From the NCBI GenBank assembly GCA_023014335.1, contig JAECYW010000037.1:124001-188000 (forward strand): a stretch of 64,000 bases of DNA, written 5' to 3'. Each line of letters begins with the position of its first letter. Positions within the stretch are counted from its first letter, which is position 1. Below, piece by piece: positions 1 through 10,115 of this stretch. The stretch comes from Galerina marginata (taxonomy: Eukaryota > Basidiomycota > Agaricomycetes > Agaricales > Galerinaceae). Made by a program: the position numbers and the translations under genes. A model generated the notes under the pieces. The model ran no database searches and was not told where the DNA came from. It saw nothing but the letters and a program-made list of their open reading frames with translations.

Positions 1-32
1 CTGCCATGTAAATATTCTTTCTTCTCTCCCAG

Positions 33-1301
33 CAGCAGCTCGTTGATCGACTTATCCAGAACCACTCCGAAGTCCCAGAGAAAGACGAAGACTGGCCCAC
101 CCTCCCCGCCATCCTGTCCTTCCGCACCGCCGTCCGCGCGCGCCTGCAGCAGCTCTACGCCGAGCTCGCCTCGGGCACGCGCGCCCTCACGCGCAACGTC
201 GCCCGTACCCTAGTGATGACGCACGAACACGAGGGGTTCCACATCGAGACCCTCCTGTACATGCTCATCCAAAAGGCGGGCAGCGGCACCCTGCCCCCTC
301 CCGGGTTCACCACCCCACCTTGGGAGGAGCTCGCCCTGCAGTGGGCCTCCTTCCCCCAGCCTACGACGCCCACTGTCCTCGTCGGCCCGGCGAGTGTGGT
401 GATGGGCCATGACGATTCCGAGGCGGACGATAGATCGCTTGACTTTGCAGAGGATGTCAAGGGCCATACGTTCGGATGGGACAACGAGAGCCCTCGCCAC
501 GAGGTGCAGGTTGTGCCTTTCAAAGCGGAGTGGCGCCCCGTTACGAACGGGGAATTCGAGCGCTTCTGGAGGTCGAGCCCAGGAAAAGACACAGTGCAGA
601 TGCCGAAAAGCTGGGTCGTGGACGACGATGGAAGTATCAAGGTCTGTCTGGTCCTCTTTTCCTTCTGCCATCACTACTGACTTGTTTGTCCGTGATTACC
701 CTTATAGGTCCGCACGATGTATGGTCTCGTCCCTCTGCGCACCGCCGAGCATTGGCCCGTGCTCACGTCTTACGACGATCTCGCGCTGTACGCCCGCGCC
801 AAGGGCGGCCGACTGCCCACCGAGCCTGAGCTGCGGCTTTTCCTGGACCTGTACGACGTCGGCCACGAGGGCGGCGCGAATGTGGGCTTTAGAAACTGGC
901 ACCCTATCCCGTGTGTATTTTCTGACCAACGGCTTGGCTTGATATTGAGCACCCATTTTTGTCTTCCAGAGCGACCACTGGCCTGGATGCACACGCGGGA
1001 AAAGGCTCGAACGGCGGCGTCTGGGAGTGGACCTCTACCGTGTTTGACACCCACGACGGACTGGTGCCGACGCAGCTGTTCACCGGATACTCGGCCGATT
1101 TCTTTGACAGCAAACACCAAGTCGCAGTACGTCCAGTAATTTATTTCGTCTTTTCTGTCCATGGTTAATTGTCTGTTCGTTTAGCTCGGTGCTTCGTACG
1201 CCACCATCCCTCGACTGGCTGGCCGCCGCACCGTCAGGAATTTCTACCAGCACAATTATCCTTTCCCATGGATTGGCGCGAGGGTCGTGTACGATGTTTG
1301 A
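33..1301 (+). CDS. egt1: Ergothioneine biosynthesis protein 1, C-terminal (EgtB-like) part; 5' end outside window
   Basis: Four exons (33-641, 708-910, 970-1126, 1185-1301) with GT-AG introns join in frame to 362 codons including TGA; the first exon is preceded by an acceptor AG, so the gene continues leftwards. The translation has a DinB-like metal-binding stretch (HEHEGFHIETLLYMLIQ, His-x3-His pattern) followed by a formylglycine-generating-enzyme-like domain ending in GGVWEWTSTVF and NFYQHNYPFPWIGARVVYDV. In fungi, Egt1 fuses a histidine trimethylating methyltransferase to this sulfoxide-synthase half, which uses Fe(II) and O2 to join hercynine and cysteine on the way to ergothioneine. The methyltransferase half should lie left of position 1. 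It is convergent with the next gene, about 220 bp apart. I see no frame damage. The family call is firm; exact splice sites are inferred from frame continuity. Confidence 0.9.
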
Positions 1302-1524
1302 ACATTTCTCAGATGATGTTGCTACTTACGCTTATGTATCATATCTTGTATGATAATTTTTTGTATTACTCGAGTATTATATTTTTTGTTTTATTTTCAT
1401 TGAGCAAAGGCTGGGTATACAAGAAATGCAACACGAAAGCAAATACATAATTAGTGGATAGAACAACGCCTTTTTACCAGCGTTCGGTGTAGCAGTGTAG
1501 AGTAAGTCGTACGAAGCTGGCTTG

Positions 1525-2675
1525 TCATGACGAATCAAGCAGGTAGCGCCACATGCCAAAGAGAACATTGATGAGGAAGCCAACGACAAGGCCCATCGAC
1601 ATCTTCCGCCTGAGGCTTCATTAGACTTGGCTCTGGAAATAAGCAAACAAACGTACGATAATATAACATTGGAGATCGGCTCCTGCTCGCTGTCGTCATC
1701 CCAGAACACGGCTGGTTTCTGCGGGCGCATGAAGAAGATGGGCATGAAAGGGAAAAAGAACCCGACGAGGACGCCCTGGATGACTGACGAGCTCGACGCG
1801 TCAGTCTGGGAGAGCGTGGCGGTGCCCGCGTTGTCGATGGAGTCGATCCATTGCTCTTCGAGTGCACGGGCGTGTTCCTCGTCTAAGGTATGGGATAAGT
1901 TGGTTTGTCATTTTATTGCATATACATTGAACCACCAACATTCTTCTTCGGTTGAGAACTCGAGGTCGAGGTAGTTGGAGGAGGACTGGCTATGGAATTG
2001 TCGTCTAAAATTGTCTATGTCCTCTGGCGAAAACCCGAGGGAGGCGAGCCTGTCGAACCCCCGCACGAGCTGGATTTGTGCGGTCTACATAAATTTGTCA
2101 TGAACATATTGACGTCTACATAGGTGGAAAGTAATGGCACGTACCTGTGTCCTAGAGTCGTCTTCCTCTTCGTCCGGATCCATGACGGGCCCGACAGAAC
2201 AGTGAACCCATGTCGTGTGCACTTTACCAACTGTTGCAGTGTCACCGTCTTCTGTATGAGTACGTTGCTGGCGTTCTTCCACTGAGGTCAACAACGAATA
2301 CATAGACGTCCCATCCGCAAGCAAACGACCCGAGTGGATAAGCCTCAGACGCCGATTCAGCAGCTCAGGCCTTTGGTCTCGAATCTAACAGTGGCGCAGG
2401 GTTATATCATGACGAGGTCAGTAAAACTGCTTACACATGTATCTGAAAGAACGCACCTGTCGTTTCACATCTTTCGCAGAATCGTGCTTGTCAACCGACA
2501 CAGTCAAGTCAGGCATGCCCTCCGTAAAACGCACGACGAGGTCTCGCGATATGTCGATGGGCTCCTCCGAGTCGGCGTGGGCACCGCTGGTTGAGGCCTG
2601 GCTTTCGAGATCATCCAGGTCGTCGAAGACGGGCTCGACGGCTCGCTGTTTCCCCTTGGCTTTTGCGCTGAGCAT
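1525..2675 (-). CDS. dsc3: DSC E3 ubiquitin ligase complex subunit 3-like protein
   Basis: Five exons on the minus strand (2675-2457, 2384-2145, 2084-1940, 1882-1657, 1609-1525) give an intact 304-residue protein beginning MLSAKAKGKQRAVEP. An N-terminal ubiquitin-like domain (DLVVRFTEGMPDLTVSVDKH, then NRRLRLIHSGRLLADGT) is followed by a conserved central part (WVHCSVGPVMDPDEEEDDS, RGFDRLASLGFSPEDIDNFR). A hydrophobic C-terminus carries two likely membrane segments (VIQGVLVGFFFPFMPIFFM and MGLVVGFLINVLFGMWRYL). This order matches Dsc3 of the Golgi/endosome DSC ubiquitin ligase, which in fungi takes part in SREBP cleavage and membrane-protein quality control. The start is the first ATG of the open frame. 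Nothing looks broken. The assignment rests on recognising the family, not on a search. Confidence 0.85.
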
Positions 2676-2759
2676 GTCTGAATAGAGAGCAGTTGGCTGC
2701 TGTGCGCGACCCCGCACGGAGTCAAAGGCTAAGCAGCCCGCCGGCCGATAATTCATTGA

Positions 2760-3849
2760 TGGCGCGTTACATAATCTTCTGTACTGTATGTGACCCCGAA
2801 GCTGGCCTTTTCAAGTTGCGCATGGAATTACGCTTCGTAGAATGACCCGGAAGTTTAGATTTTTTTTTCAGTCGATAGAAATATGCCTTGACATACCTTT
2901 TCTCAACTTTCATAATTTTTGCATATCAACCAAGCCCAGAGTAAATATTTTCAGTTGGTCCACCCAAAATGACGGTTTCACACGGAACCTGGCCAGCCCG
3001 ATTTCAATTCAAATCTTATTCGGTTCACTACGTTTTACACTGATGTCTTAAAATAGAACGTGATCAGTCTTGGTCCCTCCGTAATAGTTTGTCTATATCT
3101 CATTCAATAATAATCCTAGGAGCATGAAATTTTGTAGAGCGTATCTTGCTATTATTAACATAATTGTTGGAAAGTTTTATAATTTTTGAGTCGTTTTTGA
3201 CCAACGTATTCTTTCTGACATTCACGTCTCGGAAATTTGGTATCTTTAACAATCAAAGCTGATAGCCCAACTAAATCTTCAGTTAAAATTCATGTAAAAG
3301 CGGAATTTACGACAGGACAGTCTACAAATAAATTTGGAATAAAAAAGGTTTGAAATCCTTTCAATTTCCGTCCATGAATTGCATAGTTGCAAGGTGTAGG
3401 TTCAACTGACCGCTCAAAAATTAGCCCTAGGAAGATGACAAGGTTTTAAACCAATTTTGGGGATTAAATTAAATTTTAACATTGAAATAGCTTTGTTCTT
3501 ACTATCAGAGCATAGCCGTATAATTATTTTGAAGAGGGGATCGGTGTTTATGCCTCTGGATGGATTGCCATTCGAGATTAGCATATTCCGATTAAGGAAA
3601 TAGTGACATTTTAAAAACCCACGCAATCGGAGGCGTATAATATTACTTTGAGCGATAATTATAATTTGATTCTTTTTTGTAGTTGTAGAGGTAGTTAATA
3701 GCTTTCGAACGATACCAAGTTTGAGGGATTTCGTTCAGTATACGAGCAGTGAAAAATCAGTGGCCATCTTCCCGGGTTGGCCAGGTTCAGGGTCAGGTAC
3801 AGTAAACCCGCTTTGGATGTTGGCATTTTGCGGTCCATTTTCTTTGACT
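2760..3849. other. AT-rich intergenic spacer
   Basis: I see no convincing coding exons here. The few open frames are short, lack splice signals and have no familiar motifs. The base composition is clearly more AT-rich than in the flanking genes, as in old relaxed non-coding or decayed repeat DNA. Confidence 0.6.
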
Positions 3850-3888
3850 CATGTTAGAAACCGTTGAGTTGACCTGGGAAAAGATAAG

Positions 3889-3961
3889 CGATCGGGTGCG
3901 GGATTGAACCGCAGACCTCCTGCAATATACGCCGGCGCTCTAACGACTGAGCTAACCGATC
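3889..3961 (-). tRNA. tRNA-like sequence, array unit 1
   Basis: Read on the minus strand it folds as a cloverleaf. The acceptor arm is GATCGGT with CCCGATC (one mismatch at the base). The D-arm TAGCTCAGTCGTTAGAGC matches an A box, the T-arm TGCGGTTCAATCCCGCA matches a B box, and the variable loop is 5 nt. The anticodon stem has an internal G-A mismatch. The 7-nt loop GTATATT would place ATA as anticodon and T at position 37, which is unusual. It may be a tRNA pseudogene or a tRNA-derived repeat head rather than a working tRNA. Confidence 0.45.
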
Positions 3962-4141
3962 TTAGATAAGATAGTAGATTTGATATCCAACACGCCCCCT
4001 GAAATCACTATCTAATCTAATGCTAATGAGCACAGACCCCATAGGGTTCCAAGGCTTGAGTTGCCCGGTTAGAGACAAACTCAAGACAACGATTGCTGCT
4101 ACCATGTTAGAAACCGTTGAGTTGACCTGGGAAAAGATAAG

Positions 4142-4214
4142 CGATCGGGTGCGGGATTGAACCGCAGACCTCCTGCAATATACGCCGGCGCTCTAACGAC
4201 TGAGCTAACCGATC
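4142..4214 (-). tRNA. tRNA-like sequence, array unit 2
   Basis: Same sequence as the first unit, shifted by 253 bp, with the same odd anticodon loop and the same A and B boxes. Confidence 0.45.
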
Positions 4215-4394
4215 TTAGATAAGATAGTAGATTTGATATCCAACACGCCCCCTGAAATCACTATCTAATCTAATGCTAATGAGCACAGACCCCATAGGGT
4301 TCCAAGGCTTGAGTTGCCCGGTTAGAGACAAACTCAAGACAACGATTGCTGCTACCATGTTAGAAACCGTTGAGTTGACCTGGGAAAAGATAAG

Positions 4395-4458
4395 CGATCG
4401 GGTGCGGGATTGAACCGCAGACCTCCTGCAATATACGCCGGCGCTCTAACGACTGAGC
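4395..4458 (-). pseudogene. Third tRNA-like copy, truncated by an LTR
   Basis: The tRNA-like sequence runs normally from its 3' end to the D-arm and is then replaced by TGTTGGAA, the start of the copia-type LTR. The 5' acceptor strand is missing, so this copy cannot fold as a complete tRNA. Confidence 0.6.
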
Positions 4459-5173
4459 TGTTGGAATACGTTACTCACGTGTCAATTCGACGCGTGCTAT
4501 GGACTTATTTGTGTATGTATTTGTCGTGTTCTCTAAATACGTCGCGTGCGTTCTTTACCTCTTTATCCTGAATAATCATCATCTCCATCTCCGTATTCTT
4601 CGAACTCCAACAGGTTATGGGCCCCGCTTTCTAAAAAAGCGATTTTCCTCACGAAGAATCTAGGCGATCCTCTCATCCTCTCATTCTCTCATTTAAATCT
4701 ACTTTGCGAGCCTCTCGCAGCCCGCGTATACTCAACGTCCTCGGCGACCTCTGGCTTCTGGCGTGCTCCTCAGCCTCTCTAGGCTCTTTTAGCTTTGGCT
4801 CACCGTTCCTAACAACTTGAATCATCTTGTGCTCGGCGGTTCTTTAGCTTTTAGGTTTTGCTCCACAGAAGATCTACCTTTGAGCTCGTCGCACCCATCA
4901 AATTGGCTCTTGCTGTCTTGTGGCACTCTGGACTTTCTTCTAGCCTTTTTCCCGCTGTTTTCTACGACTATTGCGAGCCTCTCGCTTTGGGCGGTTCAAA
5001 TCTCTAGGCTCCCGCGGTCCTCACCGCACCACGCTTGCTTGCACCGAATCAGTTCTCGCCGCGCCTACCTGGAACTTCAAACTCCTGCACACGCCCGGCG
5101 CAGCATTATCATCTTGCCGTCAGCCCGACATTACCGCCTTCGTTTCTCCGAAGCCGTCAACAGAGAGTCCCTC
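4459..5173 (+). mobile_element. Truncated copia-type retrotransposon: 5' LTR plus leader
   Basis: A 154-bp LTR (4459-4612) starts TGTTGGA and ends TCCAACA, so its ends are inverted repeats bounded by TG and CA. It is followed directly by GGTTATGGGCCCCGC. That closely resembles the primer-binding site of copia elements, which pair with an internal fragment of initiator tRNA-Met. A pyrimidine-rich leader follows, then the sequence changes abruptly at 5174 into the large duplicated unit. No gag-pol or 3' LTR is seen, so the element was cut by the arrival of that unit or by a rearrangement at the same point. Confidence 0.7.
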
Positions 5174-5760
5174 CATCAGCAAACCATGGGTGAGCTCTAC
5201 AGCTTCTGGTAGAACTACATAGCCCCACAGCCTCAGAGCGAGGGGTACTGACTTTACAGCTCCACGCCCCTCCCACATGGAGCTACATAACAACAGGTGA
5301 CAGCTATGTCGGGCTACGGAGAGCTGGGGGCAGCACATCTGAATTACGTCATGCTATCGTGAGCTACTGAAGACTCTGTAGAGTGCCCAAAGTAGTCTAT
5401 AGCTTAATGCCTGAGCGCTGTAGCACTGAATAGATTCCAGTGCGTTCTTCAGAGTACTGCCTATATTGCAGTCAGGCTGTTGCAGAAAACATGTCTCCTG
5501 TGTAGGACAGCACAACTAGCTCCTTCATTTATGTAGTTAGCCCCTTTGCCTACACAGTCACTGAAAGCTGGGTCCTCTATATATGCAGTTGCCTCCTAAA
5601 TATTTACAGTTGTACACAGTTGGCTTATCCATGTATACAGCTGGCTCCTTCATGTATACAGTCCTCTCAGACCTCCTTAGTTTTATGCCCAGCTTACGGT
5701 AGGGTATAAAGATTTGCACCATTAGTGATCCATTTATGGGCAAATTGCCAACCAGTAATA
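5174..5760. repeat. Repeat-rich left terminus of the duplicated unit
   Basis: This stretch is full of short variants of two motifs. One is built on agctctac/ctacag (5192-5400). The other is about 24 bp, of the type ctccttcatgtatacagctgg, repeated imperfectly between about 5515 and 5670. No coding exon is visible. Such subterminal motif clusters are typical of the ends of large fungal DNA transposons. A similar motif (gctatgtagctct) occurs downstream of the Plavaka-type transposase at about 36450. A terminal role is inferred. Confidence 0.45.
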
Positions 5761-5931
5761 TTATTTATTCAGCATACTAATTAATAAATCCTCGTCCCAG
5801 AACAGAAGCGGCTGTGGGGACTGCCTAATGATTGATATGGGTAACCGCTGACTGCTGTAGGACTGTCTGAGTCATATATACATACCCTGGAAGCCAATAA
5901 GAAGAGGCGGAGGGTGTCGCACAATATTCAA

Positions 5932-8903
5932 TCAAGGTCGATTGTGACCTCATGGTTGATCATGGGCTCTCCAGCAACCTGCAACTGCCTGGTATGTTTA
6001 AGCTATTAAGTACCAAGCAAAGCAAAAGAGCAAAAGGAATAGACGTACATTCCCTCCTGTGCCCATTTTCGTCTGTTGACCAGGAGTTTCTGGGCGTGAT
6101 ATGCGTCAGCGTTGATGGACTCCATATGTTTGAGCAACGCGTTGACAGTAGATTGATATGCGGAGCCAGTGAATGCGATTTTCCCCGGCTTTCCACAGGA
6201 AAAGCCTTTGTACTCATGGATGCAATTTGTGATCTACATTGAATAATGAGTGTGCAATAGTAAATCGAAATCAACAGAAACTTACGATTGTCATGACAAG
6301 GATCATGCAGAGTTCTGGGACTGCGTCCTTGAAAAGTTCAGGGAAATGAAAAGCCAGACAGTCGTCGCCGGTATAAAAGCATTCTAGACACAAGGCACGA
6401 ATACAAGGATGAGCAAAATTATTGGTTCTTCCCTATAAAAGGCAGATGAGAAAAAGATAGATAGAAATAGGCTGAAAGTGAACGTGCGTTGTCATCTTTT
6501 CCTCCTTTTAGATATAAGGTGTTAGCTAAGAGCGTATGAGCATTGGCAATAATCTCCTTTTCTAACTGTGCTTGGTTATCAGTAGAAGGATCCAGTTCTT
6601 TGGAGTAGTGGCGGGGAACAGCAATGCGGCCAAAACCCTTCAATTTGCCACGGAAAGTACTGCCCTCTTCGAAGACCTACATCTAGTCAGTATGTTATTG
6701 TCCAAGAAGATTCAAACTTACGACCGTGGCCATATTGTTATTAAAGGCAAAGCCTGTAAAGGATTTATCAGAAATCAAATTAATAGGTTGAAAAAGGATA
6801 TAAATATATACCCGTTTCAAAGAGTAAACCTTCTTCTTGTCCTGCCGCAATTTGTTCTGTTAGAATCAACTTTGCTATCTGGAAATCTGCCTCCTGCGTC
6901 TTGGTGGGAAAGGTATGCATGACCGCAACGTGCTTTTGATAGCAAATCTTGGACTTAACAAGGACAACTTGCCAGACGGAGCCGTAGAATTTCAGATGCG
7001 TTGGGTCTTTATCTCGGCTGATCCCGTCTTCCATTGACCTTGAGGTTTTTGTCGAGGCTGGTACCTCATCCTGGACTGGATCAATTTCTGGATCATTTAC
7101 ACTTGCTTCTCAAATATCATTAGCGGCAGGAATAAATTCTAAGGCTTGTCAGAGCAAATACCTCGCATCTGTTCTTGGCGCTGGGAAGCATTAGCTAAGT
7201 GCTTTGGTTTTGGAGGTCTATTAGAGCGATTCTTCTTATGGTGGGCCTGCAGGACGTCCTGATCCAAAGACTGAGGGGATTCATAAGGACCTTCATCTAC
7301 CTAAACAATTCTATTAGCCAGCAAAATCAAAAGCAGAGAGCGTAAACTGTTCACAGGTATATGTTCCTCAGGAGCATCAGGAGCGTCAGGAGCATCATCA
7401 ATATCAGGCTGTTCGTCATTACCCCAATGGTTTGGATTATTGTTGTTATGTTCATGTTCATAAGGACTTAATGGCCGGGGAGCATGAGGGGCATGGGGGG
7501 CATGGAGCGCGAGTTCTGCCTGACGCTCATCTTCTGAGGGGGATTGTTCATCAATCTCCAGATCTAGTATTCATGTGAGATTAATTATTTTTATTTGAGA
7601 GAAAAGATAGATTAAGACGCTTACCATTATTATTACCATAGAATTGTTCCTGGTGATTGATCTCAGGTCCATCCATATCAATATCCATAGAGCGCGATTT
7701 GTGACCATGGTAATCATCTGGACCGCCTTCTGGAAAATATTCTGCGTAAGCTTGGTGGTTAAGTGGGTGGGTTTGAGCAACATATTTACCACTCTCTCTG
7801 CGTTCATCACCTTCACCACCTTCACTGCTCTCCTCATCACTGGACTTCTCACCTTCAGGCTCACCACTGCCATAACCATTCTCGTCATCGTCATCGTTCT
7901 CTTCCTCATCCTCATCACTCTGAACACCCTTGTCCTTGTCATTCCTATCGTCGACTTCCATGTCCTGTTGAATATCTTTGCCTGCCTTTGAGTAGGTATG
8001 AGGATTGCGATTTGACTGCAATGACTGCAACAAGGGTATTCTGTATTGTTATTAGAAACCCAGACACATTAGAAAAAGACGTGAAGAGACCTGATGTTGG
8101 GAACTCGGGCTTGGGATGGGTGTTCTGCTGGGGTCCTTTGTTATTATCAGCATTGGAGAAGCGGTAAGTTTTAAAAGAAAGCAAAGTACATTACGTGCTG
8201 GGAAGGCACTTCAGGTTCTAGAACTGAATTAATCTGCGGTTGAATTGTCTGTCGCAAATCATCAGCGATCAATCTGTTGGGAATTTTAACTTTTGGCAAC
8301 GGTGCACTGGGTTTTAAAGGAGGGTCTATTTTTTGGCAGTCAGGCGTATCAATTTGTCCCTAGAAGCATTGTAATATATCATCAAAAAAAATCAAAGAAA
8401 AAGATAGAAAAACTTACCGGTTTGCGACGCTTAGCTGGTTCACGAGGCGCCAATGGATTTTCTTCCATATTGGTTGGGGCATTGTCAAGGTCATCTCGGG
8501 GATGCTTCTTAGCATTTAGTTTCTGTTGTGATTTTTCCAGGCCAGCGCCCACAACATTTGCGGCAAGGGTGAGTTGGTGAAGGGCACCACCCTGGCCAGC
8601 GCTTGAACGAACAGGACGCGTTCTGCCTAGATAAGAAAATGTATATAAATGATATAAAGGACAATAATAATGTAAAGCAGCACACCTTCAGCTGGAGCGG
8701 TGGGGATAGTGCCGCTGGAGTTGGCTGGAAAAACAGAATTAATTGAATTCAAACAAAAACGTGAACCACTTGCCAATATTGGACGGTACTTTTGATTTAC
8801 TAGTCTTGTTTTTGTTGTTTCCGCTGGCTTTTGACTTGAGCGAAGGCGTTCCTTGGCCAGCTTCACCTGGATTTCCCTTCTTCTTGTTGCCGTTGTTAGT
8901 CAT
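5932..8903 (-). CDS. DUF6532-like protein, copy 1
   Basis: A multi-exon minus-strand gene starting at MTNNGNKKKGNPGEAGQG and ending MINHEVTIDLD before TGA. The N-terminal half is disordered: Lys/Asn-rich, then strongly acidic (QSDEDEEENDDDDENGYGSG), then His/Pro-rich (LALHAPHAPHAPRPLSPYEH). The C-terminal half is folded: FQIAKLILTEQIAAGQEEGL, TVVFEEGSTFRGKLKGFGRI, ECFYTGDDCLAFHFPELFKD, IANCIHEYKGF and AYHAQKLLVNRRKWAQEG. That order resembles DUF6532, a domain of unknown function expanded in Agaricomycetes. Internal splice sites follow GT-AG but I did not prove every one; the first intron appears to use a GC donor. It lies downstream of the TET/JBP gene on the same strand. Function is unknown; a role in the mobile unit is inferred only from its place. 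Confidence 0.6.
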
Positions 8904-9326
8904 GTCTTGACTGTGTGGGATATAGTTTGCTGAAGGAAATAAAAGAGCAAGGAGAGTAGACAAGTTAACAAAAAGGTAAGTCCAGGGGATGTTGAAGTAA
9001 AAGTCAACCAAGTTCCGTCCATTTTGGGAGCAGAAAATTTGAATATGTATGTTTGCCGGAGAGCCGTAAGTCCATTTTGGGTCGGGCCAGCCCCAAAAGC
9101 TCGGCCACGCCAAATAGTCGAATAAAAGCATCATCATGGACAAACATTTGGGAGGTAATGCACAGAGGTGAGACGTCTACTGAAATTACAGTTACAAGAG
9201 AATAGAAAAATCACCTAGGCCATAAGGCAGAGAAGTAAAAAGAGAAGTAAAAATAAACGTAAAAGCTGGTGCTACATGAGAGCACAGAAACTGCCTGGTA
9301 GCGCCAATGATAGGAGATGAATGCTG

Positions 9327-9980
9327 CTAGTCCAAAGTAATTGTGATTTTTTCTCCCTGGGGGAGAGTGATTATACGATGCGCTACGTTTCTGTTAGTTT
9401 CCGAGTCAACTTCCAGCAAGAGCTTCAAAATACATACCCCCAATAACCTGCACAAAGAAATTGTCTTTCTTGTCCACAATCCTTGACGATGGTAGAATGA
9501 ATCCACTTTGTTTAATTCCATGGCAAACAACGCCAAAGTTGAGTTCTGCTCGCAAGATGTCTTCATTTGCTCGATCAATCTTCAAACTGAGCCGTCGAAG
9601 CTTGACCAGCAGGTTCGCAAGTTTGTCCTGACAAACCGTTTCTTGTTCTGCAGCTTCCTGTAATAAGGCGCTGGCCTCCTCAGCTGAGTCCACCCGGGTT
9701 GTGTAGCGCTAGGTCAACAAAGTCAGCAAATAGCATTTCCCACTGTTTTGAAGACCAACGGGAGGCATCGGACCCAGAAGGGAAACAGTAGAGCCTGTTG
9801 AAGGGTATGGTGGCATAACTGATAATACTGCACAAACTCAGAAGACAAAGGAGACCAGTAGGGGGCTTGGCTCACCACAAAAGATGGTACAAGTAACAAA
9901 GGGCAGCGTCCAGGAAGAAGTTAACTCGTTTGTTTTGCGTTTGTTGATCACAATCACAATATTAACATCTGGGAGTCACA
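9327..9980 (-). CDS. Small unrecognised multi-exon gene, copy 1
   Basis: The clearest exon (about 9693-9440) reads DSAEEASALLQEAAEQETVC, then NLLVKLRRLSLKIDRANEDI, then HGIKQSGFILPSSRIVDKKD, so it is helical with possible coiled-coil character. A last exon reads NVAHRIITLPQGEKITITLD before the stop at 9327. Candidate upstream exons include VNFFLDAALCYLYHLLW near 9890-9940 and KQWEMLFADFVDLALHNPG near 9720-9770, but I could not fix their phases. It sits between the DUF6532-like and TET/JBP-like genes on the same strand and is present in both copies of the unit. I do not recognise the family. Confidence 0.35.
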
Positions 9981-10115
9981 TGATTGGAGAAATCCTATTG
10001 ATTCTACCAGCTCCTAAATCCATGTCTAAAACAATGAATTATTCCTGTATATATTATAGCGATAAAACGGTAGGCAGAATTATTGTAATAAGAGAACTTG
10101 AAGAAAATTATATTT

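Larger units (their letters stand above)
3850..4458. repeat. Tandem array, 253-bp unit, 2.4 copies
   Basis: The sequence starting catgttagaaaccgttgag recurs at 3850, 4103 and 4356, an exact 253-bp period. Units 1 and 2 look identical by eye. The third unit stops after 103 bp, where a copia-type LTR begins. Each unit carries a tRNA-like sequence on the minus strand, listed separately. Confidence 0.9.

Noticed and set aside
3850..4458. CRISPR-like array
   Set aside because: The 253-bp period, identical units without variable spacers and a fungal context do not fit CRISPR.
7571..8167. Plus-strand frames rich in His/Thr/Leu opposite the DUF6532-like gene
   Set aside because: Complement of its acidic low-complexity exons.
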